NCBI GenBank assembly: GCA_017937885.1
Contig: JAGBCS010000054.1
Location: 1-47,901 of the forward strand
DNA: 47,901 nt
Source: Bacteroidales bacterium
GTDB taxonomy: Bacteria; Bacteroidota; Bacteroidia; Bacteroidales; UBA932
Direction: 5' to 3'
Of the stretch, positions 18,209-25,506 are shown piece after piece (positions within the stretch are counted from its first letter, which is position 1; each line of letters begins with the position of its first letter). Below the pieces are notes generated by a model that searched no databases, was not told where the DNA came from, and was given only the letters and a program-made list of their open reading frames with translations. The translations under genes and the position numbers were made by a program.

Positions 18209-18694
18209 TTATTTTGAAGACTTCTTTATTGCCTCAAAAAGCTCGATTTCGTTTCCAGGCACATATGATGTGTGCGAGTACACTATCTTGCCCTTTGCGT
18301 CAACGACAAATACATGAGGAACTACAGATACGTTCATGGCTCTCATGAAATCCTGGTTCTTATCGAACAGCAGCACGAAATCCTCTCCCCATCCGCGGCC
18401 TTCGGCAAAAGACTTAGCCTTTGCAAGGAGACGGCTGTCATCGGTAGAAACGGCCACAACACGGAAATCCGCCTCCTCGAGCCAGTCAGGAAGAGCGTCG
18501 TATACGGCATCAAGCTCGCGGATGCACGGCTTGCATGATGTAGACCAGAAAGAGATGATCATCGGAGTGCCATCTTCCAGAAGCGCCTCTGTATCGAAAG
18601 CCTCACCCTTGGCATTTTCAACTGTCACAGACGGAACCTGAGCGGCAGCAAGAGCCGACACGAAAAGTGCTAAAGTCAAAAGAAATGTTCTCAT
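18209..18694 (-). CDS. TlpA-like periplasmic thiol-disulfide oxidoreductase
   Basis: This 161-residue thioredoxin-fold protein of the TlpA/ResA type has a signal peptide (ALFVSALAAAQ) and a thioredoxin core. The active site is Cys54 and Cys57 in FWSTSCKPCIREL. The conserved cis-Pro segment follows (MNVSVVPHVFVVDAKGKI). The predicted location is the periplasm. It heads the operon: a Bacteroidetes promoter lies about 60 bases upstream and the DUF6029 barrel gene is 10 bases downstream. The CKPC site is of the type used by reductants of periplasmic proteins, so the CxxC-bearing Omp28 lipoproteins are plausible partners. That link rests on gene order only. Confidence 0.88.
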   Translation of the reverse strand: MRTFLLTLALFVSALAAAQVPSVTVENAKGEAFDTEALLEDGTPMIISFWSTSCKPCIRELDAVYDALPDWLEEADFRVVAVSTDDSRLLAKAKSFAEGRGWGEDFVLLFDKNQDFMRAMNVSVVPHVFVVDAKGKIVYSHTSYVPGNEIELFEAIKKSSK

Positions 18695-18727
18695 AAAAAG
18701 TATTTCAGTTATTTACATAAACAAGCA

Positions 18728-18743
18728 GTACCCTAAAGGGTAC
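18728..18743. promoter_or_regulatory. Inverted repeat in the tlpA operon leader
   Basis: GTACCC, TAAA and GGGTAC form perfect 6-base arms with a four-base loop. It begins only a few bases after the predicted transcription start and has no T-run. It could be a leader-stabilising hairpin or an operator; the sequence does not say which. Confidence 0.45.
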
Positions 18744-18752
18744 AAATTCGGA

Positions 18753-18784
18753 CAAAAGTAGTGATAATTACTCTTTTTACCAAG
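18753..18784 (-). promoter_or_regulatory. Bacteroidetes-type promoter for the tlpA-Omp28 operon
   Basis: On the minus strand CTTG (18784-18781), a 20-base spacer and TACTTTTG (18760-18753) fit the -33/-7 consensus. A weak 6-bp hairpin (ACTCTT/AAGAGT, 18770-18787) overlaps it and might end the folP message. Confidence 0.6.
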
Positions 18785-18826
18785 AGTTTACGGACAAATT
18801 TCTATCGATGTGCCCTGCAGCGTATT

Positions 18827-19633
18827 CTATGGCATGCTGTTGAAAAGACACACAGTCTGACAAGCCTCCTTCACATCATGTACACGAAGAATATCGGCTC
18901 CGTTGAGCAGGGCGGCCATATGTACTGCCTGAGTAGCCGGAAGAGAGTCTTCGACGCTTATCCCGAGAAGGTTCCGGATCATGCTCTTGCGGGAGACTCC
19001 GACAAGGATACGAGGAGTATGTCCGCCATAGCTGCGGCATAGTCTTCCAAGTCCGCCGAGAAGTTCGTAATTCTGCTCGAGCGTCTTTGCGAAACCGAAG
19101 CCCGGATCGAGGATCCAGTCCGTTATCCCCGCATCGGACGCCTTGGCTGCGAACGATTCGAAATAGGCTGCGACATCCGACACGACATCCTCATAATCAC
19201 ATCTTTCCTGCATATCAAGAGGAGTCCCGCGCTTATGCATGGCAACATACTGAAGCCCCAGTTCCCCGACTGTCGTAAGCATCATCGGGTCATCCTCCCC
19301 TGCCGAGATGTCATTGACGATGAAGTCCCCTGTCAGATCATACGTACGTCTGACGACAGAAGACCAATATGTATCGATGGATATCCTTATCGAAGGGAAT
19401 TCTGCGACGAGAACGGGCAAGACAGGAGAGAGACGTCTCCATTCCTCCTCCTCACCTACGGGCAATGAACCCGGGCGGGTAGAGCATGCGCCGATATCGA
19501 TGATGTCGGCTCCCTCGTCAAGCATGCGGGAAACACGTTCAAGCACAGCCCCAACCGAGCCGCAGCGGCTTTCGGGAAAATACGAATCTTCGGTAAGATT
19601 CACGATTCCCATTATCTCCACCTTACGTTTCAT
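18827..19633 (-). CDS. folP: Dihydropteroate synthase
   Basis: This enzyme condenses p-aminobenzoate with dihydropterin pyrophosphate in folate synthesis. The 268-residue TIM barrel shows family signatures: MGIVNLTEDSYFPESR near the start (canonical MGILNxTPDSF), GADIIDIGACSTRPGS, FIVNDISAGEDDPMM, YVAMHKRGTP, ILDPGFGFAKT and the C-terminal GVSRKSMIR with RVHDV. Position 2 of the strand motif (LTEDSYF in place of TPDSF) is a small variation. Its ATG overlaps the stop of the upstream DoxX-like gene by one base (TAATG), showing coupling. It is the last gene of the 25.4-18.8 kb operon. Confidence 0.95.
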   Translation of the reverse strand: MKRKVEIMGIVNLTEDSYFPESRCGSVGAVLERVSRMLDEGADIIDIGACSTRPGSLPVGEEEEWRRLSPVLPVLVAEFPSIRISIDTYWSSVVRRTYDLTGDFIVNDISAGEDDPMMLTTVGELGLQYVAMHKRGTPLDMQERCDYEDVVSDVAAYFESFAAKASDAGITDWILDPGFGFAKTLEQNYELLGGLGRLCRSYGGHTPRILVGVSRKSMIRNLLGISVEDSLPATQAVHMAALLNGADILRVHDVKEACQTVCLFNSMP

Positions 19634-20841
19634 TACAGCAGAAGAAGGACAGCGAACACATACAGGAGGAAACTCTGGAAGGTCAGGCTTCCACGGGTAC
19701 TCTGGCCGATCAGGATCTCGGTGTTGGCAGAATCGTATATGTCCTTGAGTACGGATTCGTCAGGATAGGCGGAAGCCGCCCATTTGCGGATCAGGAGGCC
19801 GTCATCAAAATACGTCGCTCCTCCGTTGGAGCGGTTCATCGTAACAAGCGTCTTGTAATCAGAGTAATACATACATGACTCCAGGACAGGAAGCACACCG
19901 TCAGGCAGTCCTTCCAGTCTTTTCCTTACATCTTCATATGAAGACGACACAAGCAGGATCGGAGTGAAGCCAGAATGGGCCAGGATGTCGATGAAACGGG
20001 CGGTCTCGACCCATGCGGCCGCTCTTCTGTCTATATCATAAACGGAAATAACGACGACCTTTCCTTCGGCCGCGAACTCGTCATGATAGATGCCGTCGTC
20101 ATCCATGATGGATAGGACCAGATCATCGTCGGAAGAGAACCTCTCTCTTGTCTCGGTCCTTACGAAAGTCCACGTAGAGTCCGGAAGATGTCCCAGACTG
20201 AAGGTCTCCTCTTTTCCGTCCTTCTCATAGACGAAGACGGATTCGAATCTGTCTGCGTCTGCAGTGCCTGTATTGGCGGCCTGCAATATGGCCGAAGGCT
20301 TGAAATCGGTGAAATCCACCAGAGGGATATACCTGAGGGAATATCCTGTCAGGAGAACAAGGGAAACAGCTACTATCGAGAAGGATACATACTTGCGAGG
20401 TTTCGGCTGTCCGAGCATCTTTGTCGGGAAATAGTAGGCCGAAAGAAGGGCAAGAAGTACCAGATTCTTGATGAAGGTCTGCCAATGGGTCAGGTGCACG
20501 GCCTCTCCGAAACATCCGCAGTCCATATCAGGGTTGAAGATGACAAGAAGCACGGTGACGAGAGTAAAGAGCCCCTGAAACGCAAGAGCGATGATCCCCG
20601 AGATCTTGCGCCACACTCCCGTCATGAGTGCAGTACCGATCAGAGCCTCCATCAGAGCGGACATCACTCCGAGAGGCTTGGCCGCAAAGCCCATGAAACC
20701 TATGTGCAGGAACGAGAAGTACTCGTCCATGACAAGTCCGGATCCGACCGGATCCAGGAGCTTCAGGATACCCGATATCAGGAACACGATTCCGACAAGG
20801 AAACCGCAGAAACGTTTCAGACGCAAAAGCAGATACTTCAT
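19633..20841 (-). CDS. BT_3928-type DoxX/MauE-like membrane protein with thioredoxin-like domain
   Basis: This 402-residue inner-membrane protein has four predicted helices in the first 140 residues. They open with the DoxX-like FLISGILKLLDPVGSGL and contain DMDCGCFGEAVHLTHW (Cys108 and Cys110), a CGCFG signature shared with MauE-type redox membrane proteins. A fifth helix follows at about 152-170. A periplasmic thioredoxin-like region covers about 200-370 (GKVVVISVYDIDRRAAAW), without a CxxC. The C-terminal helix is at about 386-402. It resembles the BT_3928 family. It sits between tmk and folP and downstream of an Omp28-like gene. A role in envelope thiol redox is suggested by the CGC motif and context, not proven. 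Confidence 0.8.
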   Translation of the reverse strand: MKYLLLRLKRFCGFLVGIVFLISGILKLLDPVGSGLVMDEYFSFLHIGFMGFAAKPLGVMSALMEALIGTALMTGVWRKISGIIALAFQGLFTLVTVLLVIFNPDMDCGCFGEAVHLTHWQTFIKNLVLLALLSAYYFPTKMLGQPKPRKYVSFSIVAVSLVLLTGYSLRYIPLVDFTDFKPSAILQAANTGTADADRFESVFVYEKDGKEETFSLGHLPDSTWTFVRTETRERFSSDDDLVLSIMDDDGIYHDEFAAEGKVVVISVYDIDRRAAAWVETARFIDILAHSGFTPILLVSSSYEDVRKRLEGLPDGVLPVLESCMYYSDYKTLVTMNRSNGGATYFDDGLLIRKWAASAYPDESVLKDIYDSANTEILIGQSTRGSLTFQSFLLYVFAVLLLL

Positions 20842-20852
20842 GACAAAAAAAA

Positions 20853-21533
20853 TCAGTTTACAGCCGCATCGACCACTTCCTTTACCTTGGCAAAAATCGC
20901 TCCCGGAGGCAGCATCATGCCGTATTCGTCGGAGCAGTCGATCCTGATGAACTTAGGGTCCCTCTCACACTGTCTCCTATAGATTTCCCTAACCCTCTTC
21001 TGGAACTCTATGTCAGCCTCATGGATATCCTGGGCACCGGCCAGATACTCCCTGTCGTCCCCTCCCCTGCTGCTCTTCAGCTTGGACTCGACGAAGCCTA
21101 TAGGGACATCCAGAAATATGTTAAGATCAGGCACGGGAAGTCCGAATTCACCATACTCGGTATTGAATATCCAGTCACGAAGAGCTTCAGCCTCAGCCGG
21201 ATCAGCAAGCTTCGCGCACTGATAGGCGATATTGGAATAGACGTACCTGTCCAGAAGCACGGTACCTCCAGCCGCAAGAACCTCTTTCATCGCGGGAGCC
21301 GCCCCATGACGGTCCTCTGCAAAGAGAAGGGCTACAAGCTGAGGATGCACAGCCTCGTTCGACCCGAAATCGCCCCTGAGGAAACGGCTTATCAGGTCTC
21401 CGTACACAGGGGCGTCATAACGTGGAAAATGGACATACTCGAGACTTCCGAAAAGAGTCTCGAGATATGTCCTCAACTTCTTGACCTGAGTGGATTTTCC
21501 AGCTCCATCCAGGCCTTCAAGCACTACAAGCAT
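20853..21533 (-). CDS. tmk: Thymidylate kinase
   Basis: This enzyme phosphorylates dTMP to dTDP. The 226-residue protein begins with a P-loop (VLEGLDGAGKSTQVKKL). It contains the dTMP-binding HFPRYDAPVYGDLI, the LLFAEDRH segment and the DRYVYSNIAYQ motif, followed by a lid region (ESKLKSSRGGDDREYL). Its stop is 11 bases before the DoxX-like gene and its ATG shares one base with the stop of Omp28 copy D, so the genes are co-translated. A housekeeping gene embedded among lipoprotein genes is notable but not rare. Confidence 0.95.
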   Translation of the reverse strand: MLVVLEGLDGAGKSTQVKKLRTYLETLFGSLEYVHFPRYDAPVYGDLISRFLRGDFGSNEAVHPQLVALLFAEDRHGAAPAMKEVLAAGGTVLLDRYVYSNIAYQCAKLADPAEAEALRDWIFNTEYGEFGLPVPDLNIFLDVPIGFVESKLKSSRGGDDREYLAGAQDIHEADIEFQKRVREIYRRQCERDPKFIRIDCSDEYGMMLPPGAIFAKVKEVVDAAVN

Positions 21534-22702
21534 TATTCGTAATCAAACTGTACCTTGCCGTTGATAGGGCAGACAACCGCATTGTTCACGCAATAATCGC
21601 TGCCTCCTGCGACAGGTGTATAGATACAAACCACTACGTAGCAGTTCTCGATTACAGGAGCCTTCCAGACAGTTCCTCCGTAAGGCATCAGATTCCACTG
21701 CTGACGCGCACCGTTCAGATCCCAGATGAACTTGTACTCGGCAGTCTGGCCTGCAGTCAGGCGTCCGAGGGCATGTCCGGCCGCTCCGTTACCGCAATCG
21801 GCAAGACGCATCGACTCGTTATGGGTGTTCATCTCGGTATCGTTGGCTCCTGCACCTGCCTGCTGTCCCTGGATGCCGTTCTCAAGAAGGAAGGCAGCGA
21901 CACGGACATTGGATTCCTCGGCACCCTTTACAACTGCCTTCACGACCATCGAGCCGTCTGCATAAGTGACACTGGCTGCGATTCCCGCCTTCGCAGGCTC
22001 CTCAGCATGCCTCTCATTGATCCAATCCACCACATGTTTGTAAGTCAGGCCTGTAGTAAGGGCCTGAAAATCAATCATGTCAAGACTGATTGTCGGATAA
22101 CCGCCTGCGCCCGGGAACTGCTGCTTGTTAAGATATGCAGGGTCATCTTCATTGTAGTTGTGAGCAGAGACCTTGACGATCTTGTCCTTCATTCCCTCTT
22201 CCTCCATCACCTGCTTGAGGATGGTCTTCATGCCAGGGCAGTTTGTACAGCCTGTACCTGTGAACTGCACAAGGAGGACATTGCGATGGAACGATGTCTT
22301 CTCAGGCTGAGGGTCTGCAGGAGTCTCAGGCATACCTGCCGGAACCGCAGTCACGGACACCTTCGCAGTATTGAAGGTAAGATAGCTTGCCCATATTTCA
22401 TACACTCCTGACTTGTCGGTCCTGAACTTGAAGTCAGTGATATCCATAGCCTTGTTGTCACCGTCAAAGAAAGTCACGCCTTCAGTGAGTACCGTTTCTC
22501 CCATCTTGACTGTGAGGACTGCGGCATCGGATCCGTCATTTCGGATGATGTCCTTGTCGATTGTCAGGGTGAGCTCACCGTCCACATTAACAGGAGGTTC
22601 CGGATCGATACCGGTACTTCCGCCGTCTCCTCCACAAGACACGGAAAGCACCGCTGCCGTCATGAGCAGCGATGCATATTTCCAGATGTTATTCATCAGC
22701 AT
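21533..22702 (-). CDS. Omp28-related thioredoxin-fold lipoprotein (copy D)
   Basis: A fourth paralogue, 389 residues long and separated from the other three by the folP-BT_3928-tmk genes. The lipoprotein signal ends LSVSC (Cys23). The Ig-like domain (about 43-118) opens TIDKDIIRNDGSDAAVLTV. The thioredoxin-like domain has Cys152 and Cys155 in FTGTGCTNCPGM, again with Gly before the first Cys. The PxCGV cysteine of the other copies is missing here (PAKAGIAASV), but the C-terminal motif remains (NNAVVCPINGKVQFDYE, Cys378). The ATG at 22702 is two bases after the stop of the 885-residue lipoprotein gene. Confidence 0.84.
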   Translation of the reverse strand: MLMNNIWKYASLLMTAAVLSVSCGGDGGSTGIDPEPPVNVDGELTLTIDKDIIRNDGSDAAVLTVKMGETVLTEGVTFFDGDNKAMDITDFKFRTDKSGVYEIWASYLTFNTAKVSVTAVPAGMPETPADPQPEKTSFHRNVLLVQFTGTGCTNCPGMKTILKQVMEEEGMKDKIVKVSAHNYNEDDPAYLNKQQFPGAGGYPTISLDMIDFQALTTGLTYKHVVDWINERHAEEPAKAGIAASVTYADGSMVVKAVVKGAEESNVRVAAFLLENGIQGQQAGAGANDTEMNTHNESMRLADCGNGAAGHALGRLTAGQTAEYKFIWDLNGARQQWNLMPYGGTVWKAPVIENCYVVVCIYTPVAGGSDYCVNNAVVCPINGKVQFDYE

Positions 22703-22704
22703 AT

Positions 22705-25362
22705 TTATTTGATGTTGTACTTTTCAGCATATTTGCGAAGTCCTTCCTCAAGAGACTCCTTAGTGATGACGCTAGGGTTCTCGACATACTTGAACTTCAC
22801 TGGCTCGACAAGACCGGTCATGCTCTTCTGGGCCACAACTTCAGGGAACTTGACGCTGTTGCCGGCTGCATCGACATGGTTGATTCCATAAGGGACAACC
22901 GCATCGGCCTTGAATGAAGGAGCAACCTTTGCAGACTTCTTGTCGTTCTTCTTCAGGACGACCTCGGAAACGACAGGCATTGCGATGCTTGAAGTGCTGA
23001 TAGCATTAGGATAGTACTTCACGCCGTCCCTCTCGATTGCCTTAAGGGTGATGGTCTTTCTGTCCGCAGACACCTCCACAGGCACTGAGCTCGTCTGTCC
23101 CTCGCTCGGCACGATGGTACCATGGTTCGAAACGCGGTCATATACTCCGAAATGGAATGCGTCGCCTCTCCAGTTGGTCATAGGCAGGAACTTGTCAGCA
23201 TCGAACGGAGCTGTTACAGTACCGTCTTCCGCGATCTCGAGCCACCACTTAGGTCCGAAGTCAAAGAAGATCTGCGAGCAGTCGATACAGCTGTAATCCC
23301 TGTGGGTGAAAAGATCCCATGGAGATGCCTTCTCAAGACGGCTCTCAGGATAGATGTCATACGGGAACCAACCGATGCAGAGAAGCCTGTTCTGATATGT
23401 CATTCTGTTTCTCTCAAAGAGATCTGCAGTCTCCTTGTAGTCTTCGAAGAAGGCATCCACGCGCTCAGTCGTCCATTGACCTTCCTCCTCATAAAGGTCA
23501 TAGATATCCTGAGTCAACGATGACGGATAGGTAAAGTCATTGATGATGTCGATGACGGTGGTCACCTTCTGATCATATTCTATCAGCTCGTTATTATCGT
23601 CATACTCTCTGAAGTGGAGGGTTGCGGTTGCTGTCCATTCGCCTTCAAGTTCAGTAAAGAGGTCCGAATTCACGCGAGGTCTGAGCACCTGTGCCTTTGT
23701 AGAACAATCCGCCACAGCCGAAGATCTCGCGTTCTCTATCCTGTTGGAAGTATACTCGGCATTCTGCACAAGGACTGCCATACGGCTGGTCTGGTCATCG
23801 ACAGAAGGGAACGAAACGGTATATCCTTCAGGAGAGTTGATGAGTTCGATCTCGTCAGCTGTGAATGAAGCGTATGAAGAAGCCACAAGTTCATCGTATG
23901 TTGCACCGCCGTTGAGGCTCAGCTGCCACTCCCTCACATAGTTGCAAGCAAACTGAGCTGCCGTTATGTCTGAAGAGCCTTCCGCCTTCCTGATGTTGAA
24001 CTTCACCTCGTACTCATGCTCCTTGTCCTCCACCGCTGTCACAACTACCTCCGGTGCAGGAAGCACCTTAGGATCTGTAGTGAACTTCTCGTGGATGAAC
24101 TTCTGGGTCGATCCCTGCTCATCACCGAGAGCCGTTATAAGTATATGATAATCAGCCATGGCCTCAAGGTGGTTGGCTGCAAAGAAATTGCCTGCATTGA
24201 TCCTTATCGGACCGGTCTCATATGAAATGCCCAGATTGAACATCGCGAAGTATGAAGAAACGAACCACTGAAGCCAGTCTTCATTCTTGTCCAGACAGCT
24301 GTTCAGGATTTCGTCATAAGTACCCTGGTCAAGAACAGTGTAGCAGTAGAGAGCCACATTGTCTGAAGGAACGATGCTGATGGTAGCCTCCACAGGAGAA
24401 GTCACCACGTCGATATCGAACTCCGCATCAAGCGGCTGAGGCTCAAGAGTCTTGAATGTAAGCTTCTGCATGTTTCCTGTCCAATAAGGGTCCTGATCAG
24501 GATCCGAAAGATCATGGAATCCGTTATTCACGACATTCGAACCTGTTCCGGGAACGCCCTCGATGAAGCCGTTCAGGTCAAAGAGAGGGGTATAGTAACC
24601 CTGTCCCCATCCGTACATGCTCTCGCCCATTGTGAACTCTCCTGCAAGGAACACATATGGCTCGCCCGGAGCGATAGGTTCATGGATCATCACGGCTTGA
24701 TCGTACTCGTCATATACGACGTTACCATCCTTGTCAAGGAGGTATTCATTTTCAGGAGTATTAACGATCGTGGTATCCGTCCTGACATGCTTGCCTCCGT
24801 TTGTAAGAAGCATCTCCATATCGAGAGTACCTCTGTTTCTCAGAGTCAGGTACATCGGAATCGAACTGTAGTTGAAGCGGATTGCATTCATGGTATTGTT
24901 CCTGACTGACTCCGGCATCGTAAGGTGCAGCTTATAGCCCTGGTAATATGGCTCCACGAGAGTGATCAGCTGGTCGAAGTCATAAGCCTTTGTCCTGAAG
25001 TTGATGCTCAGAACCTCGTCAAGGAACTCGACATCACTCACTTTCGCTGCAGCATAGACATAATACCTCTTGTTTGCATCAAGATTCTCAATGCGGATCA
25101 CAGACGTAGTCTTCACGTCCACCACTGTACCGGAAGCAAAGATCACGGTCGGGAGAAGATTGTCCTGCGCCTTGTCGAAGATGCAGTATGCGATCTGCGA
25201 GATGCCGTTTGCCACAAACTCAATCTCTGCATAGTCAGTCTCCACTATCGATGATGTCAGCGTAAGAGGCACTGACTGCTGTTCCTCAGGAGTACATGAG
25301 GTCACAGACGAAAGAGCGGCGAGTGACACTACCGACACGATCATTGAAAGAATTCTTTTCAT
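22705..25362 (-). CDS. Large modular lipoprotein (885 residues), function unknown
   Basis: The lipoprotein signal is SSVTSC (Cys about 23). The first module (about 30-130) reads like an FN3/Ig domain: DYAEIEFVANGISQIAYCIF followed by RIENLDANKRYYVYAAAK. It closely resembles a module in the 899-residue lipoprotein (IANLKPNTSRVLLALAVD). Central and C-terminal regions (about 560-860) contain lipocalin-like strands such as LEGEWTATATLHFREYDDN and a Trp-rich stretch (FDFGPKWWLEIAEDGTV). No enzymatic signature was seen. It is the first gene of the operon, driven by a promoter at 25404-25434. An outer-membrane or surface position is inferred from the lipid anchor. Confidence 0.72.
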   Translation of the reverse strand: MKRILSMIVSVVSLAALSSVTSCTPEEQQSVPLTLTSSIVETDYAEIEFVANGISQIAYCIFDKAQDNLLPTVIFASGTVVDVKTTSVIRIENLDANKRYYVYAAAKVSDVEFLDEVLSINFRTKAYDFDQLITLVEPYYQGYKLHLTMPESVRNNTMNAIRFNYSSIPMYLTLRNRGTLDMEMLLTNGGKHVRTDTTIVNTPENEYLLDKDGNVVYDEYDQAVMIHEPIAPGEPYVFLAGEFTMGESMYGWGQGYYTPLFDLNGFIEGVPGTGSNVVNNGFHDLSDPDQDPYWTGNMQKLTFKTLEPQPLDAEFDIDVVTSPVEATISIVPSDNVALYCYTVLDQGTYDEILNSCLDKNEDWLQWFVSSYFAMFNLGISYETGPIRINAGNFFAANHLEAMADYHILITALGDEQGSTQKFIHEKFTTDPKVLPAPEVVVTAVEDKEHEYEVKFNIRKAEGSSDITAAQFACNYVREWQLSLNGGATYDELVASSYASFTADEIELINSPEGYTVSFPSVDDQTSRMAVLVQNAEYTSNRIENARSSAVADCSTKAQVLRPRVNSDLFTELEGEWTATATLHFREYDDNNELIEYDQKVTTVIDIINDFTYPSSLTQDIYDLYEEEGQWTTERVDAFFEDYKETADLFERNRMTYQNRLLCIGWFPYDIYPESRLEKASPWDLFTHRDYSCIDCSQIFFDFGPKWWLEIAEDGTVTAPFDADKFLPMTNWRGDAFHFGVYDRVSNHGTIVPSEGQTSSVPVEVSADRKTITLKAIERDGVKYYPNAISTSSIAMPVVSEVVLKKNDKKSAKVAPSFKADAVVPYGINHVDAAGNSVKFPEVVAQKSMTGLVEPVKFKYVENPSVITKESLEEGLRKYAEKYNIK

Positions 25363-25403
25363 TATCTTATTGATTTATAATATGGTTATTTACATCAAAC
25401 GCG

Positions 25404-25434
25404 CAAATATAGCAGTATTTTCGCAGAAAACAAT
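25404..25434 (-). promoter_or_regulatory. Bacteroidetes-type promoter for the 885-residue lipoprotein operon
   Basis: On the minus strand ATTG (25434-25431), a 19-base spacer and TATATTTG (25411-25404) match the consensus. It would drive the lipoprotein, Omp28 copy D, tmk, the DoxX-like gene and folP. Confidence 0.62.
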
Positions 25435-25449
25435 TATGCATTCAGTGAA

Positions 25450-25481
25450 ATTGGCCTTATCGACGATTTTTTATATCTTTG
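25450..25481 (+). promoter_or_regulatory. Bacteroidetes-type promoter for purB
   Basis: ATTG (25450-25453), a 20-base spacer and TATCTTTG (25474-25481) match the consensus. The leader to the purB ATG would be about 20 bases. Confidence 0.65.
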
Positions 25482-25506
25482 TGCGACAATTCATAAAAAG
25501 CACGAA

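Noticed and set aside
8327..25362. Polysaccharide utilisation locus
   Set aside because: No SusC/TonB-dependent receptor, SusD or glycoside hydrolase was found among the lipoproteins.
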